A stretch of 30,633 nt of DNA from positions 1 through 30,633 of the forward strand of contig CAMHBH010000005.1 of the NCBI GenBank assembly GCA_946183175.1, given 5' to 3'. The position numbers and the translations under genes were made by a program. The first letter of the stretch is position 1; each line of letters opens with the position of its first letter. Below are positions 28,493 to 30,633 of the stretch, one piece after another. Below the pieces are notes generated by a model that was not told the DNA's origin, did no database searches, and was given only the letters and a program-made list of their open reading frames with translations. This DNA is from an uncultured Oscillibacter sp. Lineage in GTDB: Bacteria; Bacillota; Clostridia; Oscillospirales; Oscillospiraceae.

Positions 28493-29896
28493 ATGAGTGA
28501 AGTTGTCGTCGGACTGCTCGGCTTTGTGTGCATTGTGGCCATTGTGGCGACGCTGTTCCAGAGCAGAACACTCCCCAGCATCGCGTTTATCGTCTACCCC
28601 GCTGTTCTGGCGGTGGTGCTCGTCCTCGGCGGGTACTACAAAATCGACCAGATAGGCGACCTTATCAAGGGCGGCTTCGGCAGTACGGGCCCCACCGCGG
28701 CCCTGTTCGTGTTCAGCGTGCTGTTCTTCGGCATTATGACCGACGCCGGCATGTTCGACGTTATCATTGACAAGCTCATGAAGCTCGTCGGCGACAACGT
28801 CATCGGCGTCACCATCATGACGACGGTCATCGCCCTTATCGGACACCTCGACGGCGGCGGCGCGTCCACGTTCTGTATCGTCGTCCCGTCCATGCTCCCC
28901 GTCTACAAGAAAATGCACATGCGCCCGACAACCCTTCTTCGTTGCGCCGTCCTCGCCATGGGCGTCCTGAACCTCATGCCGTGGTCTGGCCCGACTTCCC
29001 GCGCCGCAAGCGTCCTGGGAATCGAGGCCGGAGAGCTCTGGCATACCCTCCTCCCCATTCAGGGCTTCGGCGTGTTGCTGTGCCTCGCGCACGCGTACCT
29101 GGCGGGCGTACAGGAGCAACAGCGCGGCGCGGGCCTCCACGGACGCCTCGCGCAGGAAGAGGGCGACATCGCGCTGGAAGCGTCCGCCGAGGACGCCGCG
29201 CAGAAAAACGAACTCGCGCGCCCGAAACTGTTCGCGGTCAACCTCTGCCTGACGGTCGGCGTCATTGCCCTGTTAGTCTGGGACCAGTTCCCGAGCTACT
29301 TCCCGTTCATGCTGGGCGTCGCGGCGGGGCTGTTCATCAACTACGGCTTTACCGCCAATATGCATAAGAAGATTATCAACCTCCACGCCGCCCCCGCCCT
29401 TATGATGTGCTCTACCCTCATGGGCGCGGCGGTACTCATGGGCATTCTCGTCTACGGCTTCAGCGTCGATGGCAAGGCCGTCATCGCGAAACCCGGTACC
29501 GAAATGGAGATTATCAGCGTCGTGACCTGTATGGCCAATCTCATTAAAATGGTGTTGCCCGACTTCCTCGGACAGCATTTGCCCATCGTTATCGGCATTC
29601 TGTCGGTGCCGCTGGCGCTCGCGTTCGACACCGACAGCTATTTCTACGGCATGCTCCCCATTATGATTGCAATCGGCGCGGGCTACGGCGTCGCGGCGCT
29701 CCCGGTCGCCGTCGCGATGGTCGTCTGCCGCAACTGCGCCACGTTCATCAGCCCCATGGTACCCGCTACTCTGCTGGGCGTCGGCCTCGCGGACGTGGAC
29801 ATCAAAGACCATATCAAGGCGAGTTTCCTGTACGTGTGGGCATTCTCCATCATCTGCATGATTTTCGCGGTTATCATCGGCGTTATGACCCTGTGA
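28493..29896 (+). CDS. Citrate transporter, CitMHS family
   Basis: 467-residue integral membrane protein with about twelve helices. The family imports citrate, often as a complex with Mg2+ or Ca2+, with protons. Recognisable parts are the first helices MSEVVVGLLGFVCIVAIV, the HLDGGGASTFCIVVPSMLP stretch, LMPWSGPTSRAASVLG, the soluble central loop (about residues 205-245), LALAFDTDSYFYGMLPI, and NCATFISPMVPATLLGVGLADVD near the end. The start at 28493 has AAAAGGAGG; the frame open from 28352 runs through the promoter and is not used. It heads an operon with citD and citE, which identifies citrate as the likely substrate. Confidence 0.92.
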   Translation: MSEVVVGLLGFVCIVAIVATLFQSRTLPSIAFIVYPAVLAVVLVLGGYYKIDQIGDLIKGGFGSTGPTAALFVFSVLFFGIMTDAGMFDVIIDKLMKLVGDNVIGVTIMTTVIALIGHLDGGGASTFCIVVPSMLPVYKKMHMRPTTLLRCAVLAMGVLNLMPWSGPTSRAASVLGIEAGELWHTLLPIQGFGVLLCLAHAYLAGVQEQQRGAGLHGRLAQEEGDIALEASAEDAAQKNELARPKLFAVNLCLTVGVIALLVWDQFPSYFPFMLGVAAGLFINYGFTANMHKKIINLHAAPALMMCSTLMGAAVLMGILVYGFSVDGKAVIAKPGTEMEIISVVTCMANLIKMVLPDFLGQHLPIVIGILSVPLALAFDTDSYFYGMLPIMIAIGAGYGVAALPVAVAMVVCRNCATFISPMVPATLLGVGLADVDIKDHIKASFLYVWAFSIICMIFAVIIGVMTL

Positions 29897-29922
29897 GGCT
29901 GTAGAACAGTCATTTCCCTTCT

Positions 29923-29950
29923 CCCGGGGATTCCGCGCGGAATCTCCGGG
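29923..29950 (+). other. Intergenic hairpin between citrate transporter and citD
   Basis: CCCGG-G-GATTCC (29923-29934) pairs with GGAATC-T-CCGGG (29939-29950) around GCGC, twelve pairs with one G-U. There is no T-run, so it is not a normal terminator; a role in RNA stability or processing is more likely. Confidence 0.6.
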
Positions 29951-29976
29951 AACGGACAACGAGGAGGAGTTTCAGA

Positions 29977-30276
29977 GTGGAAATCAAAAAGCCCGCCGTG
30001 GCGGGGACGCTGGAATCGAGTGACTGTATGGTGACGGTGGAACCGGGCACCAACGGCATCGAGTTCGAGCTTGAAAGCGCGGTTATCCGGCAGTACGGCT
30101 ACCAGATTCGGAAAGTCACGTTCGAGACGCTGGAACGCCTCGGCGTCAAGAACGTGAAACTGCGCATGGTCGACAAGGGCGCGCTGGACTGTACGATTAA
30201 GGCCCGCGTGGAGTGCGCCTGCTACCGCAGCAGTGACTTCAAGGGCTATCTTCCGTGGGGAGGTGTCATCCGGTGA
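29977..30276 (+). CDS. citD: Citrate lyase acyl carrier protein (gamma subunit)
   Basis: 99-residue acyl carrier of the citrate lyase complex, which splits citrate into acetate and oxaloacetate. The segment GTLESSDCMVTVEP carries the Ser (position 14) that bears the phosphoribosyl-dephospho-CoA group. The rest (FELESAVIRQYGYQIRKVTFETLERLGV, VDKGALDCTIKARVECA) matches the family. It starts with GTG, with GAGGAGGAG upstream. The end overlaps the start of citE by four bases (GTGA), so translation is coupled. Confidence 0.95.
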   Translation: MEIKKPAVAGTLESSDCMVTVEPGTNGIEFELESAVIRQYGYQIRKVTFETLERLGVKNVKLRMVDKGALDCTIKARVECACYRSSDFKGYLPWGGVIR

Positions 30277-30633
30277 ACAACCCGAACAAGAAGCGGTTAC
30301 GCCGCACTATGATGTTCCTGAACTGCCAGAAGCCCGGGCTCATCAAAGACCCCTACATCTACCAGCCGGATTCCATCATGCTGGACTTGGAGGACGCCGT
30401 AGCCGAAAAGGAGAAGGACGCCGCGCGCTATTCCCTCTACCACGCCTTGCAGGAAATCGACTACAGAGGCGTGGAGAAAGTCGTGCGTATCAACGGCCTT
30501 GACACAAGCCTGTGGCGCGAGGATATCCGCTGTGCGATTGCGGGCGGCTGTGACTCTATCCGCCTCCCCAAGACCGAGACCCCGAAAGACGTGGAAATGG
30601 TCGAGCAGGCCATCGACAGCGCCGAGCAGGAAT
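30273..30633 (+). CDS. citE: Citrate lyase beta subunit (3' end cut off)
   Basis: The beta subunit cleaves citryl-ACP to oxaloacetate and acetyl-ACP. The first 120 residues are in the window. It begins with GTG (VNNPNKKRLRRTMMFLNCQ), with GGGGAGGTG 7 bases before it, inside the end of citD. Family features: RRTMMFLNCQKPGLIKD, the metal-region SIMLDLEDAVAEKEKDAAR, VVRINGLDT, and GGCDSIRLPKTET. The gene runs off the right edge; citF and the accessory citC/citG/citX are expected beyond it (inference). Confidence 0.94.
   Translation, partial: MNNPNKKRLRRTMMFLNCQKPGLIKDPYIYQPDSIMLDLEDAVAEKEKDAARYSLYHALQEIDYRGVEKVVRINGLDTSLWREDIRCAIAGGCDSIRLPKTETPKDVEMVEQAIDSAEQE

Overview
The window looks like chromosome from a GC-rich, spore-forming, anaerobic member of the Clostridia (Oscillospiraceae-like; the family is my inference). 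Evidence: strong Shine-Dalgarno sites and sigma-A promoters of the Gram-positive type, SpoIIID behind a sigma-E-type promoter, an LCP cell-wall ligase and a lipobox lipoprotein, a 2[4Fe-4S] ferredoxin, a PPi-type phosphofructokinase, and the start of a citrate lyase operon.

Layout. 1-4200: 3' part of a class A penicillin-binding protein with a Ser/Lys repeat tail, secG, a small anchored protein of unknown function, and a convergent polysaccharide deacetylase. 4200-5170: a strong promoter, a structured leader or small RNA, an internal terminator, then an orphan type IV pilin-like gene. 5180-5850: a small membrane protein and a YbjQ-family protein in one operon. 5855-9915 (minus): rfbA, a COG2426 membrane protein, a VanZ-like protein, glmM and a GlmU-like left-handed beta-helix protein. 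10131-13157 (minus): a ZIP metal transporter, an orphan solute-binding lipoprotein and a two-CBS-domain protein. 13450-16969 (plus): a type IV restriction island, mcrB-mcrC, whose McrB carries an EVE-like domain inside the AAA+ core. 17048-20098: gpmA (minus), a nitroreductase-deoD operon, and a divergent SLOG-fold/XRE-regulator pair. 20171-25907 (minus): crt, PPi-phosphofructokinase, mutS2 and recO, with an unassigned small-RNA candidate between the last two blocks. 26170-28217: ferredoxin (plus), an LCP protein with a 150-residue basic repeat tail, and spoIIID (both minus). 28356-30633 (plus): a CitMHS-type citrate transporter, citD and the start of citE, with a cre-like site in the leader.

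How the genes fit together. Envelope construction is a recurring theme (PBP1A, deacetylase, glmM and its beta-helix neighbour, rfbA, LCP protein, VanZ-like protein). The end of the window is a citrate uptake and cleavage operon. PPi-dependent phosphofructokinase, phosphoglycerate mutase and ferredoxin fit an energy-saving fermentative metabolism.

The most striking observation is not a gene. I could not find one GATC in all 30.6 kb, where roughly 100 would be expected by composition. Isoleucine codons switch from ATC to ATT when the preceding base is G. This points to strong selection against GATC, such as a GATC-directed restriction activity, in a genome that also carries a modification-dependent McrBC system. 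Other points worth following are the EVE-like insertion in McrB, two unassigned RNA candidates (4251-4387 and 22484-22628), a 10-bp-arm palindrome in front of the CBS gene, and the XRE/SLOG divergent unit.
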